This document shows, one piece after another, positions 27,427-36,581 of a stretch of 64,000 nt of DNA. The position numbers and the translations under genes are program-made. The DNA is from an uncultured Massilia sp. Lineage in GTDB: Bacteria; Pseudomonadota; Gammaproteobacteria; Burkholderiales; Burkholderiaceae_D. The DNA lies in NCBI RefSeq assembly GCF_913773735.1, contig NZ_CAJYEB010000016.1, positions 37,520 through 101,519 on the forward strand, written 5' to 3'. The notes under the pieces were generated by a model that saw only the letters and a program-made list of their open reading frames with translations, was not told the origin of the DNA and did no database searches. How positions within the stretch are numbered: the first letter of the stretch is position 1; every line of letters begins with the position of its first letter.

Positions 27427-28752
27427 TCAGGCCTTGACGACGTTCGGCAGGGCCGGGTAGACGCCGCGGGTGTCGACGATCAGCGTGGCGTAGTCGCGCA
27501 CGAGGTCGTAGTCGAAGGCGCTGTGCGCCGTCGCCAGCAGCACCAGGTCGTAGGACGCGATGGACTGCGGCGTCAGCGCCACGCTCGCGAGGTCGAAGCG
27601 GTGCTCGCGCATGCGCGGGAACACGGGCACGTGCGGATCGGCGTAGTCGACGTGGGCGCCCTTGTCGCGCAGGATCTCCATCAGCTCCACCGACGGCGAT
27701 TCGCGCATGTCCTCGATGTCCTTTTTGTAGGAGATGCCCAGCACCAGCACGCGGCTGCCCATGACCGACCTGCCGCGCTGGTTGAGGGCGTCGGTGACCT
27801 TGCCGACGACCCAGTGCGGCATGTCGCTGTTGATCTCGCCGGCCAGCTCGATGAAGCGGGTGTGCAGACCGTATTCGCGCGCCTTCCAGGTGAGGTAGAA
27901 CGGGTCGATCGGGATGCAGTGCCCGCCCAGGCCGGGCCCGGGGTAGTAGGGCGTGAAGCCGAACGGCTTGGTGGCGGCAGCGCGGATGACCTCGTGGATG
28001 TCGATGCGCATGCGGTCGGCGATGATCTTCATCTCGTTGACGAGGCCGATGTTGACGGCGCGGTGGATGTTCTCCAGCAGCTTGGTCAGCTCCGCGGCGC
28101 GCGTGGAGCTGACCGGCACCACGCGGTCGATCGCCGCCTCGTACAGCGCCACGCCCGCTTCCAGGCAGGCGGGGGTGGCGCCGCCGCAGACCTTGGGAAT
28201 CGTGCGGGTGTGGAAGTCGGGATTGCCCGGGTCCTCGCGCTCGGGCGAGAACACGAGGAACACGTCGCGCCCGACGGCGAAGCCGCGCGACTCCAGGCGC
28301 GGCCGCAGTTCTTCGTCGGTCGTGCCGGGATAGGTGGTGCTTTCCAGCGACAGCAGCTGGCCGGGGCGCATGAATGGCAGCAGCGCCTCGGTGGTGTCGA
28401 GGACGAAGGACAGGTCGGGTTCGCGGTAGGCGTTCAATGGCGTCGGCACGCAGATGATCAGCGCGTCCGGCTCGCCGGCGCGGGTGAAGTCGGTGGTGGC
28501 CTCGAAGCCGTGCTCGCGGGCCCGTGCGATGTCGGCCTGGGGGATGTGCCGGATCGGGCTGTCGCCGCGGTTCAGGCCATCCACGCGGGCGCCGTCGATG
28601 TCGATGCCGAGCACGCGGAAGCCGGCCTCGGCGTAGCGCAGCGTCAGGGGCAGGCCCACGTAGCCGAGGCCGACGATGCCGATGAGCGCGCTGCGGTCGC
28701 GCAGCCTGGCGATGAGCTGGTCGAGATGGGCCGGTTTGCTTTCGTCACGCAT
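27427..28752 (-). CDS. wbpA: WbpA-like UDP-GlcNAc 6-dehydrogenase
   Basis: 441-residue nucleotide-sugar dehydrogenase that oxidises UDP-GlcNAc to its uronic acid with two NAD+. [22 protein letters not shown] is the NAD-binding motif, [12 protein letters not shown] and [12 protein letters not shown] follow, the last being typical of the UDP-HexNAc dehydrogenase branch. The catalytic Cys normally found in a GGxxxP/C region corresponds to the [12 protein letters not shown] area or the GGHCIP Cys; the latter fits this branch. First enzyme of the diacetamido-uronate route here. Confidence 0.9.
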   Translation of the reverse strand: MRDESKPAHLDQLIARLRDRSALIGIVGLGYVGLPLTLRYAEAGFRVLGIDIDGARVDGLNRGDSPIRHIPQADIARAREHGFEATTDFTRAGEPDALIICVPTPLNAYREPDLSFVLDTTEALLPFMRPGQLLSLESTTYPGTTDEELRPRLESRGFAVGRDVFLVFSPEREDPGNPDFHTRTIPKVCGGATPACLEAGVALYEAAIDRVVPVSSTRAAELTKLLENIHRAVNIGLVNEMKIIADRMRIDIHEVIRAAATKPFGFTPYYPGPGLGGHCIPIDPFYLTWKAREYGLHTRFIELAGEINSDMPHWVVGKVTDALNQRGRSVMGSRVLVLGISYKKDIEDMRESPSVELMEILRDKGAHVDYADPHVPVFPRMREHRFDLASVALTPQSIASYDLVLLATAHSAFDYDLVRDYATLIVDTRGVYPALPNVVKA

Positions 28753-28842
28753 GGATGTCCTCGTCGAACGTTGGTTGATGGAGCGGCACGGCCGGTGCGG
28801 GCCGGGCGGATGCAGGATGCGGGGTGGGCGTCGCTGGGCCCC

Positions 28843-30933
28843 TCAGATCCGGAACGGCACGAATTTCCGGATCAGGCCCAGCCGCTGCCCCTGCGGCAGG
28901 GGGACCGCGCCGGCAAGCGGCTCGGCGGCGCCGGAGGCGGATGCGGAAACAGCATCGGCAGCGGCTGTCGGTACGGGGCCGGCCGCCGGGGCCGCGGGCG
29001 CCGCCGGCACCGTCGGCGCGCCCGCCGGCGCGGTCGCCGGGCGCGGGTCGTATTCGCTGACGATGGCCTTGACCATCGACTCGATCATGGGGCGCTGGTT
29101 GGTCTCGCAGGCCATCATCAGGCAGGTGATGAAGGTGTCCAGCACGCTCGGGTGCAGCGCGTGTTCCTTCATCCGCATGATGCGCGGGTGCTCGCTGGGG
29201 AAGACTTCGCCGTCGGTCAGCAATTCCTCGTGCAGCTTTTCGCCGGGGAACAGGCCGACGTAGCGGATCTCGATGTCGCCGGACGGGTTCTGCGCCGTCT
29301 TCTCGGTGAGCCCGGACAGCGCGACCAGCGTGCGCGCCAGCTCGACGATGCGCACCGGCTGGCCCATGTCGAGCACGAACACGTCGCCGCCCTCGGCCAT
29401 GGCGCCGGCCTGGATGACGAGCTGCACGGCTTCCGGGATCAGCATGAAGTAACGCGTGACGTCGGGGTGCGTGATCGTCAGCGGGCCGCCGCGGGCGATC
29501 TGGCGCTGGAACAGCGGGATCACGGAGCCGGACGAGCCGAGCACGTTGCCGAAGCGGACCATGCAGAAGGTGGTGTGCGTTCCCGCGCGCGCCTGCGCGG
29601 CCTGGAAGATCAGTTCGGCGATGCGCTTGCTGGCGCCCATCACGTTGGTGGGGCGCACCGCCTTGTCGCTGGAGATGAGCACGCAGGTCTCGACGCCGTG
29701 GCGCGCGGCCTGGGCCGCGACGACCTGGGCGCCCAGCACGTTGTTGCGCAGCCCTTCGACGATGTTGGCTTCGACCAGCGGCACGTGCTTGTAGGCGGCC
29801 GCGTGGTACACCGTGGCGACCTGTCCGTCGCGCAGCAGGCGTTCGACGAGGGCGGCGTTGCACACCGAGCCGAGGTGCGCCTCGACGGGGACCGCGGGGA
29901 AGCGCGTGGCCAGCTCCTGGCGGATCGTGTACAGCGCGAACTCGGAATGGTCGAGCAGGTGCAGGCGGCTGGGGCCCAGCGTGACGATCTGGCGGCACAA
30001 TTCGCTGCCGATGGAGCCGCCGGCGCCCGTGACGAGCACCGTCTTGCCGCGCACGCAGCGGGCGAACAGGTCGAGCCGAGGCGGCACCGGCGGGCGGCCC
30101 AGCAGGTCCTCGAACTTGAGCTCGCGGATGCGCTCGCGCGGCGCGGCCTCGTCCCCGGGCGTGTCGACCAGGCGGCCGAGGATGCGCGTGCCGACGCCGG
30201 CCTGGGCCAGGCGCTGCATGATGTCGCGCAGGCGTTCCGGCGACACCGACGGCAGCGCGATCACGATCGAGCGGATGCCCATGGCGGCGACGGCCTCGGC
30301 CAGCCGGCCGGTCTGGAACACGCGCAGGCCGGCGACGTTGCGCTCGGCCAGCGCGCGCTTGTCGTCGAAGAAGCAGACCGGGCGGTATTCCTCGCTGCCG
30401 CGCATGGCCTGGGCCAGGCGCGCGCCGGCGTCGCCGGCGCCGTAGATGGCGACCGTTTCCGCGCTCCCGGCCGCGCCCCGGGCGCTGGCCTGGTGCCGGC
30501 GCAGGAAATTGCGCATGCCGATGCGCGAGGCGATGACATACGAAAACACGATGAACCAGTAAATGGCCAGCGCACTGCGCGGGAACCGTTCTTCCCTGAT
30601 GAGGAACGTGGCCAGGTAGGCGCACAGGATCGCGATCGCGAGGGCGATGCCGGTGACGCTCAACAGCCGCTGGTCGATGAAGCGGATGACGGCGCGATAA
30701 AGATCGGAAACGGAAAATGCGGCGATCGTCAGCACCGCCACCAGGACATAGGAAGCCGGGCCGAAATGGGAGGCGAGCTTCAGGTCGCCGCCGCGCAGCA
30801 GCATCGCGATCAGGAAACAGAAAGGCAGGGCGACCAGGTCGGTCATGACCATGAGCGCGATTTTCTTCCTGCGGTGCAGGGAAACCAATCTGGAGCAGAA
30901 TCGACCGATAAACGCTTGATTTGACTTGAACAT
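28843..30933 (-). CDS. WbpM/CapD-like membrane nucleotide-sugar 4,6-dehydratase
   Basis: About 696 residues. Four N-terminal membrane helices are followed by a Rossmann-like CoA_binding region (VAIYGAGDAGARLAQAM) and a C-terminal SDR dehydratase domain: VTGAGGSIGSELCRQI, YHAAAYKHVP, ISSDKAVRPTNVMGASKR. Close to WbpM/PglF/WbcP, which convert UDP-GlcNAc to the 4-keto-6-deoxy sugar used for QuiNAc, FucNAc or bacillosamine. The C-terminus has an Ala/Pro-rich linker. Start at 30933 (MFKSNQ) has AGGAT just upstream. It is the first gene of the minus-strand block. Confidence 0.92.
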   Translation of the reverse strand: MFKSNQAFIGRFCSRLVSLHRRKKIALMVMTDLVALPFCFLIAMLLRGGDLKLASHFGPASYVLVAVLTIAAFSVSDLYRAVIRFIDQRLLSVTGIALAIAILCAYLATFLIREERFPRSALAIYWFIVFSYVIASRIGMRNFLRRHQASARGAAGSAETVAIYGAGDAGARLAQAMRGSEEYRPVCFFDDKRALAERNVAGLRVFQTGRLAEAVAAMGIRSIVIALPSVSPERLRDIMQRLAQAGVGTRILGRLVDTPGDEAAPRERIRELKFEDLLGRPPVPPRLDLFARCVRGKTVLVTGAGGSIGSELCRQIVTLGPSRLHLLDHSEFALYTIRQELATRFPAVPVEAHLGSVCNAALVERLLRDGQVATVYHAAAYKHVPLVEANIVEGLRNNVLGAQVVAAQAARHGVETCVLISSDKAVRPTNVMGASKRIAELIFQAAQARAGTHTTFCMVRFGNVLGSSGSVIPLFQRQIARGGPLTITHPDVTRYFMLIPEAVQLVIQAGAMAEGGDVFVLDMGQPVRIVELARTLVALSGLTEKTAQNPSGDIEIRYVGLFPGEKLHEELLTDGEVFPSEHPRIMRMKEHALHPSVLDTFITCLMMACETNQRPMIESMVKAIVSEYDPRPATAPAGAPTVPAAPAAPAAGPVPTAAADAVSASASGAAEPLAGAVPLPQGQRLGLIRKFVPFRI

Positions 30934-31059
30934 GATCCTGGAACCCTGCATGGGTGGGCGAACGACATCGTGACGACGACATCCATTGAATCAATTCGTA
31001 CTGCAATGCTTTTTCATCGATGCGCCATGGAGCGGCCTTCGGTGCGGGCCTCGGGTGCG

Positions 31060-31442
31060 AATTCCAGGCAAAAAATATTGTGTGGAACAGTTCGATAAAA
31101 TAATTAATTGAAATAGTTGGTGAAATTAATTGGATGAAATGATTGATTAAAATAATCCGCTGAAACAAGGGGCGAAAGATGGCGCTGTTTAGATTGAATA
31201 TTGCTGAGTAAGTTTATTATCTCGGCGGGTATGAAACATGGGTTTGACCATTCTCAACCGCGGGAACGGAATTAATCGCGAGCTTCAATTCGGTGAAATA
31301 AGGAAATTGAGAATTGGAATTAAATTCCAAGTAATAAAGAAATTGCCGGGATAATGGGGCGCGGCCATTCCCGCCCGCGGCGCGGGCGCGGGAATGGCGC
31401 GAGGAGGGGGAGGTGCGCCGCGGTGCCGCGGCGCGGGGGGCG
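31060..31442. promoter_or_regulatory. Low-GC intergenic region upstream of the polysaccharide operon
   Basis: The gene-free gap between 30934 and 31442 is about 500 bases. From about 31070 to 31350 it is strongly AT-rich against a GC-rich background, with imperfect repeats of TGAAATTAATTGG type near 31100-31160. It probably holds the operon promoter(s), reading leftward, and possible H-NS-type or specific regulator sites. No convincing ORF was found. I could not assign a -35/-10 pair with confidence. Confidence 0.55.
31314..31330. promoter_or_regulatory. Perfect 17-bp palindrome, candidate operator
   Basis: TTGGAATT and AATTCCAA are exact inverted arms around one A, in the AT-rich gap ahead of the polysaccharide operon. 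A similar TTGGAA/TTCCAA palindrome occurs at 44975-44992. Confidence 0.5.
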
Positions 31443-32420
31443 TCAGGCGCCGGCCGGACGGCCGGGGCGCGGTTGCGGGGCCATCGGCGGCACCACGATG
31501 TCGTCGTTCAGGCGCAGGAACTTGAAGCCGGCCAGCTTCTGGCCGTTCTTGCCTTCCAGGCGATTGCGTTCCTCGCGCGCGGCGGCGCGGGCGATGAAGG
31601 ACTCGAACGTTTCCTCGCGCACCTGCGGCTCGGACGAATGCAGGAAGTGGCGCTGGCCGTCCGGCCCGAGCACCACCAGGCCGACGTGCGAGGCCCAGTA
31701 CTCGCCGTCGCGCGTCGAGATCACGTTGACGAAGTCGCCTTCGCGCAGCTGGCCGGCGATCGCGGCCACCTGTTCCTTCGGCACGTAGGCCTGGCGGCTC
31801 GATTCGACCGGGATGTCGGCCGCCGTATGGTGGCGCGTGCGCAGGAAGCGCGTGCGGTCGATCGTCATCGCGTAGGTGGGGCCGGCCGGGCCGGCCAGCT
31901 CGGCGCTGACGTCGGTGACCAGCCAGCGGTTGGCGACGTTCCAGTCCATCTCCGTGTAGTGGTTGCGGGTGGCCACGCCGATCACGCCGTCGCGGTAGCG
32001 GATGCGCTGCAGCATCCAGAAGAACTCCTCCCAGGACTGCGACAGCGCCATCGCATACGTGTGCTCGGCGAACACCACGCAGTCGCTGTGGTCGAGGCTG
32101 AACAGCGGCAGGTCGTCGTGCACCTGGTACGGGAACTCGCCCAGCAGGTTGAGGCGGTAGGGCTGGCCGATGTTCTTGCGGCCGATCGCCGCGATGCGCT
32201 TGCGCAGGTCGGGTTCGGCCGTGTGCACCCAGCTCACGTAGCGGCCGGCTTCGACCGGGGTCATCTGGTAGACCTGCTTCTGCAGGATGGTCTCGATCGG
32301 TACCGGGGCCGGCGCGGCGGCGGGCGCGGGGCGGGTGGCGGTGCCGGCACAGCCGGCGAGGAGCAGCGCCGCCGACAGGGCGGCTGGCAGGATGGAAAGG
32401 CGCAGGCCGGCGGCATGCAT
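31443..32420 (-). CDS. DUF1460 (amidase-like) lipoprotein
   Basis: About 325 residues with a lipoprotein signal (LSAALLLAGC, Cys about residue 24). The mature part matches the DUF1460 N-acetylmuramoyl-L-alanine amidase-like papain fold: DCVVFAEHTYAMAL holds the likely catalytic Cys, and SHVGLVV holds the likely His. It probably cleaves a peptidoglycan or muropeptide amide at the membrane surface; activity is inferred from family. Start at 32420 has AGGAGA upstream. It is divergent from a TonB-dependent receptor across about 236 bases. Confidence 0.82.
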   Translation of the reverse strand: MHAAGLRLSILPAALSAALLLAGCAGTATRPAPAAAPAPVPIETILQKQVYQMTPVEAGRYVSWVHTAEPDLRKRIAAIGRKNIGQPYRLNLLGEFPYQVHDDLPLFSLDHSDCVVFAEHTYAMALSQSWEEFFWMLQRIRYRDGVIGVATRNHYTEMDWNVANRWLVTDVSAELAGPAGPTYAMTIDRTRFLRTRHHTAADIPVESSRQAYVPKEQVAAIAGQLREGDFVNVISTRDGEYWASHVGLVVLGPDGQRHFLHSSEPQVREETFESFIARAAAREERNRLEGKNGQKLAGFKFLRLNDDIVVPPMAPQPRPGRPAGA

Positions 32421-32475
32421 GGCGGGGTCTCCTGGAATCGTGGTATGACGGGCTACGCTACCTTGCCCGTGCTGC

Positions 32476-32492
32476 ATTTTCAAAATGAAAAT
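32476..32492. promoter_or_regulatory. Inverted repeat in the divergent region
   Basis: ATTTTC and GAAAAT flank AAAAT, about 55 bases upstream of the DUF1460 gene start, in an AT-rich patch between two divergent genes. Candidate operator or part of a promoter. Confidence 0.3.
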
Positions 32493-32606
32493 TCTTCATG
32501 CGGGTATAACCGGCCGTTGTCGATGCGCGACGCATTCCTTTCGGTTATGGATTCTTCAACACTAATCATTGTCCTTTACCTTGACAGTCGTCAATACTGT
32601 ATCTGC

Positions 32607-32624
32607 GGCAGGGAGACACCTGCC
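32607..32624 (+). promoter_or_regulatory. Leader hairpin upstream of the TonB-dependent receptor
   Basis: GGCAGG and CCTGCC pair perfectly around GAGACA, ending 32 bases before the start codon. Just upstream, ACAGT and ACTGT flank seven bases (32584-32600) next to a TTGACA. These may be operator or leader elements; neither matches a regulator I can name. Confidence 0.35.
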
Positions 32625-32656
32625 CGTACAGACTATAAAAGTTCAGGAGAGTGAGC

Positions 32657-35620
32657 ATGTTGAAACAGAAGCCGCTGGCGCTGGCCGTCTCGATGGCGAT
32701 GCTGGGCGTCGCATCCGTCCCGGCCCAGGCCCAAAGCGACGCCGGCAGCGCGTCGGTCCAGACCGTCGAGGTGACCGGTATCCGCGCCTCGATGGCCAAG
32801 TCGTTGAACGTGAAGAAGAACTCGGCGGCGAACGTCGAGGTGATCACGGCCGAGGACGTCGGCAAGATGCCGGACAAGAACCTGGCCGATTCGCTGCAGC
32901 GCCTGGCCGGCGTGGCGGTGCGCACCGACTACGACGAAGCGGAGAAGGTGGCGCTGCGCGGCACCAATCCCGACATGACCATGATCCTGTTCAACGGCCA
33001 TGCGATCGCCGGCGCCGACTGGTACGTCGGCGACCAGGCCTCGGCCAGCCGTTCGACCAGCCTGTCGCTGCTGCCCTCGTCGGTGCTGAACCAGGCCCAG
33101 GTCTACAAGACCTCGCTCGCCAGCGTGGTCGACGGCGGCCTGGCCGGCACCATCAACGTCACCACGCGCAAGCCGCTGGCGGCCAAGGAGAAGATCTCCG
33201 GCGTGGCCAGCGTCGGCGCGTCCTACGTCACGCTGCCGGGCAAGACGGCGCCCGACTTCGACGCCCTGGTCAACTGGAAGAACGACGCCAACACCTTCGG
33301 CTTCTTCGTGCAGGGCTTCGCCAACAAGCGCTACATCCGCCGCGACTCGGTGTCGCGCCTGGCCTATGGCACCAGCAGCGGCTGGGACGTGATCAACACG
33401 TCGACCATGAAGGGCATCACCGACGCCTCGCTGGCCGGCACCGGCCTGAAGGCCTCGGACCTGAACGGCGTGCGCATGCCGGGTTCGATGAGCACGGAAT
33501 TCGTCGAGGGCGTGCGCGACCGCAAGGGCGGCATGGTCTCGCTGCAGTTCAAGCCGAACCAGGACATCGACGTCAGCATGACCGGCTTCCATGCCAAGAT
33601 GAACACCAACAACTACGGCCGCCTGAAGGCCGGCGCCATCTACAGCATGTTGCTGGGCAAGGCCTCGCTGGCCGACGGCGCCACCGGCGCCACGGCGCCG
33701 AACACCAATTCGAACGGCCAGCAGGTGTACGCCTCCATCCGCAACCCGGTGATCGTCAACGAGACCACCATGTACGGCGACACGCTGCGCGTGCTGAAAA
33801 GCGCCGACATCGTGTTCCCGGACGGGACCACGCCGCAGTACATCGGCAACTCGGAAGGCTTCTACCGCGACGGCGCCAGCGCCACCAGCGGCTTCCTCGA
33901 CCTGGACGCCACCTGGCGCGTCAACCAGGACCTGAAGCTCAAGACGCTGCTGTCGACCACGCGCGGCACCGGCAAGACCGATGCCGACCAGGGCCTGACC
34001 TATGCCCGTTTCGGCACCGGCGTGTCGTACTCGCTGGGCAGCGTCGACGACGCGCCCTTCGTCAAGTACTACGGCACCCAGGGCACCACCGACCAGCTGG
34101 TCGCGCGCACCATCTCCGGCCTGAAGTCGGTCGACAAGGAAAAGAGCGCCCAGCTCGACGCCGAGTACCGCCTCGGCCACGGCGAAGGCCTCGGCTGGTT
34201 CCAGTCGATCGAGAGCGGCGTGCGCTTCGCCGACCACCGCCGCGACAGCGAGCGCCGCTATCCGGCCTACCGCACCCTCGGCCTGGGCACGGCGCCGGGC
34301 AGCACGATTCCGTGGCCGTCCGACTTCGGTTCCGACCTGGGCGGCCCGGCCGGCTGGGACAATACCGGCGTCACCTTCACGCCGGAGATGCTGAAGGATT
34401 ACTTCGCCGCCAACACCAAGGAAACCAGCGACGACTTCGAGCGCCGCATCGCCTCCGAGCTGCACGTGCGCGAGCGCCAGAGCTCGGCCTATGCGCAGGC
34501 CAACTTCGAGCACGACAAGTGGTCCGGCAACCTCGGCCTGCGCTTCGTGCAGACCCGCGTGAACGCCGACATCCCGACGCCGATCCCGGCCGGGGCCTGC
34601 GTGCGCGCGGCGCCGAACCAGCCGGCGATCCCGTGCGCGGCCTATCCGGGCGCGATCAGCACGGCCGGCGACCTGCAGCCGTACTACGACGACCAGGCCG
34701 CCACGCCGTTCAACCCGCGCGCCGGCAACATGTACTACTTCACCAAGAGCGACAAGCGCTTCAACAACTGGCTCCCGAGCCTGAACGTGCGCTACGAGAT
34801 CGACAAGGACATGCTGCTGCGCTTCGGCGCCAGCCGCACGATCGGCCGCCAGAACTACAACATCGTGGGCGCCGGCTTCGGGACCCCGACCTGCGATGCG
34901 CAGGGCTGCCGCGTGACGGGCCCGAACCCGGACCTGAAGCCGCTCACCGCGGACAACCTGGACCTGTCGTGGGCGTGGTACTTCGCGACGCGTTCGCTGG
35001 TGGCGGTCAACGCCTTCCATTCGCGCATCGACGGCTATGCCAAGACCGGTTCCAGCGGCGGCACCACGATCGACCTGTGGGACTCGACCTCGCAGTCGCT
35101 GCGCACCTATGCGGTCAACACCTCGTCGCAGCAGGGCGCGCGCATCAGCGGGCTGGAAGTGCAGTACGAGCAGCCGATCGGCAGCACCGGCTTCGGCATC
35201 ACCAGCAACGTCGGCCGCGCCAAGACGAAGGTCGACGACGGCCGTCCGATGGTCGGCGCCTCCGACTGGACCGCCAACCTGGGCGGCTACTACGAGAACG
35301 ACAAGGTCTCGCTGCGCCTGGTGGCGAACTACCGCAGCGAATACGTGAACAGCACCACGGCGCCGGCGCCGACGGCGAACAGCCAGGGCCTGTCGACCAT
35401 CAACGGCGTGCTGATGCCGAGCGCGCCGACCATGGCCGCACCGGTGACGACGCTGGCCTTCAACGCCAGCTACAACTTCACGCCGGCACTGACGCTGACC
35501 TTCGACGCGACCAACCTCACCAACGTCAAGCGCGCCTACTACCGCTACAGCGAGGAAGAACAGCAGAAGCTGGACGTGAGCGGCCGCCAGTTCTACGTCA
35601 ACCTGAAGTACAAGTTCTGA
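32657..35620 (+). CDS. TonB-dependent outer-membrane receptor
   Basis: 987 residues. Signal peptide (LALAVSMAMLGVASVPAQA), then a TonB-box-like QTVEVTGIR, plug domain (NVEVITAEDVGKMPDKNLADSLQR, VALRGTNPDMTMILFNG, GGLAGTINVTTRKPL) and a 22-strand type barrel ending in QFYVNLKYKF with terminal Phe. The plug wording is that of the large receptor group found in Caulobacter and Xanthomonas, often tied to carbohydrate or peptide uptake. The ATG at 32657 has AGGAG 7 bases upstream, better than the in-frame GTG at 32651. Substrate unknown; the divergent amidase suggests muropeptides, a speculation. Confidence 0.93.
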   Translation: MLKQKPLALAVSMAMLGVASVPAQAQSDAGSASVQTVEVTGIRASMAKSLNVKKNSAANVEVITAEDVGKMPDKNLADSLQRLAGVAVRTDYDEAEKVALRGTNPDMTMILFNGHAIAGADWYVGDQASASRSTSLSLLPSSVLNQAQVYKTSLASVVDGGLAGTINVTTRKPLAAKEKISGVASVGASYVTLPGKTAPDFDALVNWKNDANTFGFFVQGFANKRYIRRDSVSRLAYGTSSGWDVINTSTMKGITDASLAGTGLKASDLNGVRMPGSMSTEFVEGVRDRKGGMVSLQFKPNQDIDVSMTGFHAKMNTNNYGRLKAGAIYSMLLGKASLADGATGATAPNTNSNGQQVYASIRNPVIVNETTMYGDTLRVLKSADIVFPDGTTPQYIGNSEGFYRDGASATSGFLDLDATWRVNQDLKLKTLLSTTRGTGKTDADQGLTYARFGTGVSYSLGSVDDAPFVKYYGTQGTTDQLVARTISGLKSVDKEKSAQLDAEYRLGHGEGLGWFQSIESGVRFADHRRDSERRYPAYRTLGLGTAPGSTIPWPSDFGSDLGGPAGWDNTGVTFTPEMLKDYFAANTKETSDDFERRIASELHVRERQSSAYAQANFEHDKWSGNLGLRFVQTRVNADIPTPIPAGACVRAAPNQPAIPCAAYPGAISTAGDLQPYYDDQAATPFNPRAGNMYYFTKSDKRFNNWLPSLNVRYEIDKDMLLRFGASRTIGRQNYNIVGAGFGTPTCDAQGCRVTGPNPDLKPLTADNLDLSWAWYFATRSLVAVNAFHSRIDGYAKTGSSGGTTIDLWDSTSQSLRTYAVNTSSQQGARISGLEVQYEQPIGSTGFGITSNVGRAKTKVDDGRPMVGASDWTANLGGYYENDKVSLRLVANYRSEYVNSTTAPAPTANSQGLSTINGVLMPSAPTMAAPVTTLAFNASYNFTPALTLTFDATNLTNVKRAYYRYSEEEQQKLDVSGRQFYVNLKYKF

Positions 35621-35640
35621 CGCGCCGCGCAGGACTGCGA

Positions 35641-35665
35641 AAGGGAGCTTCGGCTCCCTTTTTTT
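35641..35665 (+). terminator. Rho-independent terminator of the receptor gene
   Basis: AAGGGAGC and GCTCCCTT pair perfectly around a TTCG tetraloop and run into seven T residues. It ends the receptor transcript 20 bases after the stop. Confidence 0.93.
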
Positions 35666-35896
35666 CGTTCCGGCGCCGTCCTTGTAGGACTGCATCCCGC
35701 GCCGCGATCCAGTGTGCGCCACCTAACGGTCGGGTCATGCGTGCGCCCTTACGATGGAGTCGTCGAGTGAGGCCCCAGCGATCTTCCGCAGGCGCCAACC
35801 ACCTCGACAGGTCAGCCGGTCGCCTCGAGGATCGGCACCAGATTCCCGCGCCGGCGCGCACATGCGCGCCGGCCCAATCGGAAGCGGAGGTTGCCC

Positions 35897-36067
35897 ATGT
35901 CAACGACAACGACGAGTCATCCACCGAAGCACCTCGTGCGCGAGTATCTCGAACGGCGCACGCGGGACAGCAACCCGCCGCCGACGCCGGAAGAAATCCG
36001 GCGCCAGCTCGGCTGGGGCATGCTGATGCCGTCGGCGGATGACAAGTTGGGCGCCTCGCGCTCCTGA
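35897..36067 (+). CDS. Small protein of 56 residues, unknown
   Basis: The reading frame begins MSTTTTSHPPKHLVREYLE and ends DDKLGASRS. GGAGG lies 6 bases before the ATG. The middle (PPTPEEIRRQLGWGML) is a short amphipathic region. I do not recognise it; a betaproteobacterial family of small cytoplasmic proteins is likely given the strong ribosome site. It lies 78 bases before another 56-residue gene and may be cotranscribed with it. Confidence 0.6.
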   Translation: MSTTTTSHPPKHLVREYLERRTRDSNPPPTPEEIRRQLGWGMLMPSADDKLGASRS

Positions 36068-36145
36068 ACCGCCCGCCGGCGCCGCGCCCCACCAGGCGCC
36101 TGCAACCGTCATCACGCAACAGCCATCACGCAACAGGAGAGCACC

Positions 36146-36316
36146 ATGACCGACAAGATCGGCAGCAAGAACGTCGCCCAGCATCGCGGCAAGAAGGAAC
36201 GCGCGGAGATCCGCAAGACCAATATCGCGCGCGAGGCCGTCAAGCAGGCCGAAGCCCGCGCCCGCTATCGCAACCAGCAGAAAGGCCGGCCGGCACCGGC
36301 CGCACCGGCTGCCTGA
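36146..36316 (+). CDS. Small basic protein of 56 residues, unknown
   Basis: The frame begins MTDKIGSKNVAQHRGKKE and ends PAAPAA. It is rich in Lys, Arg and Ala, probably largely helical, and could bind nucleic acid, but no family is recognised. AGGAG lies 6-7 bases before the start and a strong terminator follows 39 bases after the stop, so the gene structure is well supported. Confidence 0.65.
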   Translation: MTDKIGSKNVAQHRGKKERAEIRKTNIAREAVKQAEARARYRNQQKGRPAPAAPAA

Positions 36317-36355
36317 TCCGGATCGTCCCGGTCCGGATCGTCCCGGTTATCGCGG

Positions 36356-36385
36356 GCCCGCCCCGGCAACGCGGCGGGCTTTTTT
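36356..36385 (+). terminator. Rho-independent terminator after the small protein genes
   Basis: GCCCGCC and GGCGGGC pair around a 10-nt loop and are followed by six T residues. Confidence 0.9.
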
Positions 36386-36581
36386 GCGTCCGTCCTCGCC
36401 GCGCAGTCGGCCATCCAGCCCGCCATCCCGCCGGCCATGCAGGCAGCCATGCAGCCGGCCACGCCGTTCGCCGATCGCGCCGCCGTTCGCCGGCCCCGCG
36501 CCGCCATTCGCCGAAAAGCGCTGTTCCCCGCCGCCTCCCTGACGTATCGTTGCCGCCATGGACAAACGACATGGAGGACAC

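Noticed and set aside
26509..30924. 1471-residue plus-strand open frame antisense to wbpB, wbpA and the dehydratase gene
   Set aside because: Spans three well-supported genes, has no recognisable domain and skewed Asp/Gly/Arg/His composition.
31070..31360. CRISPR-like array in the AT-rich repeats
   Set aside because: The repeats are short, imperfect and without regular unique spacers.
32560..32580. AATCATT near the receptor promoter as a Fur-box half
   Set aside because: Only a short part of the 19-bp Fur consensus matches; the other half is absent.
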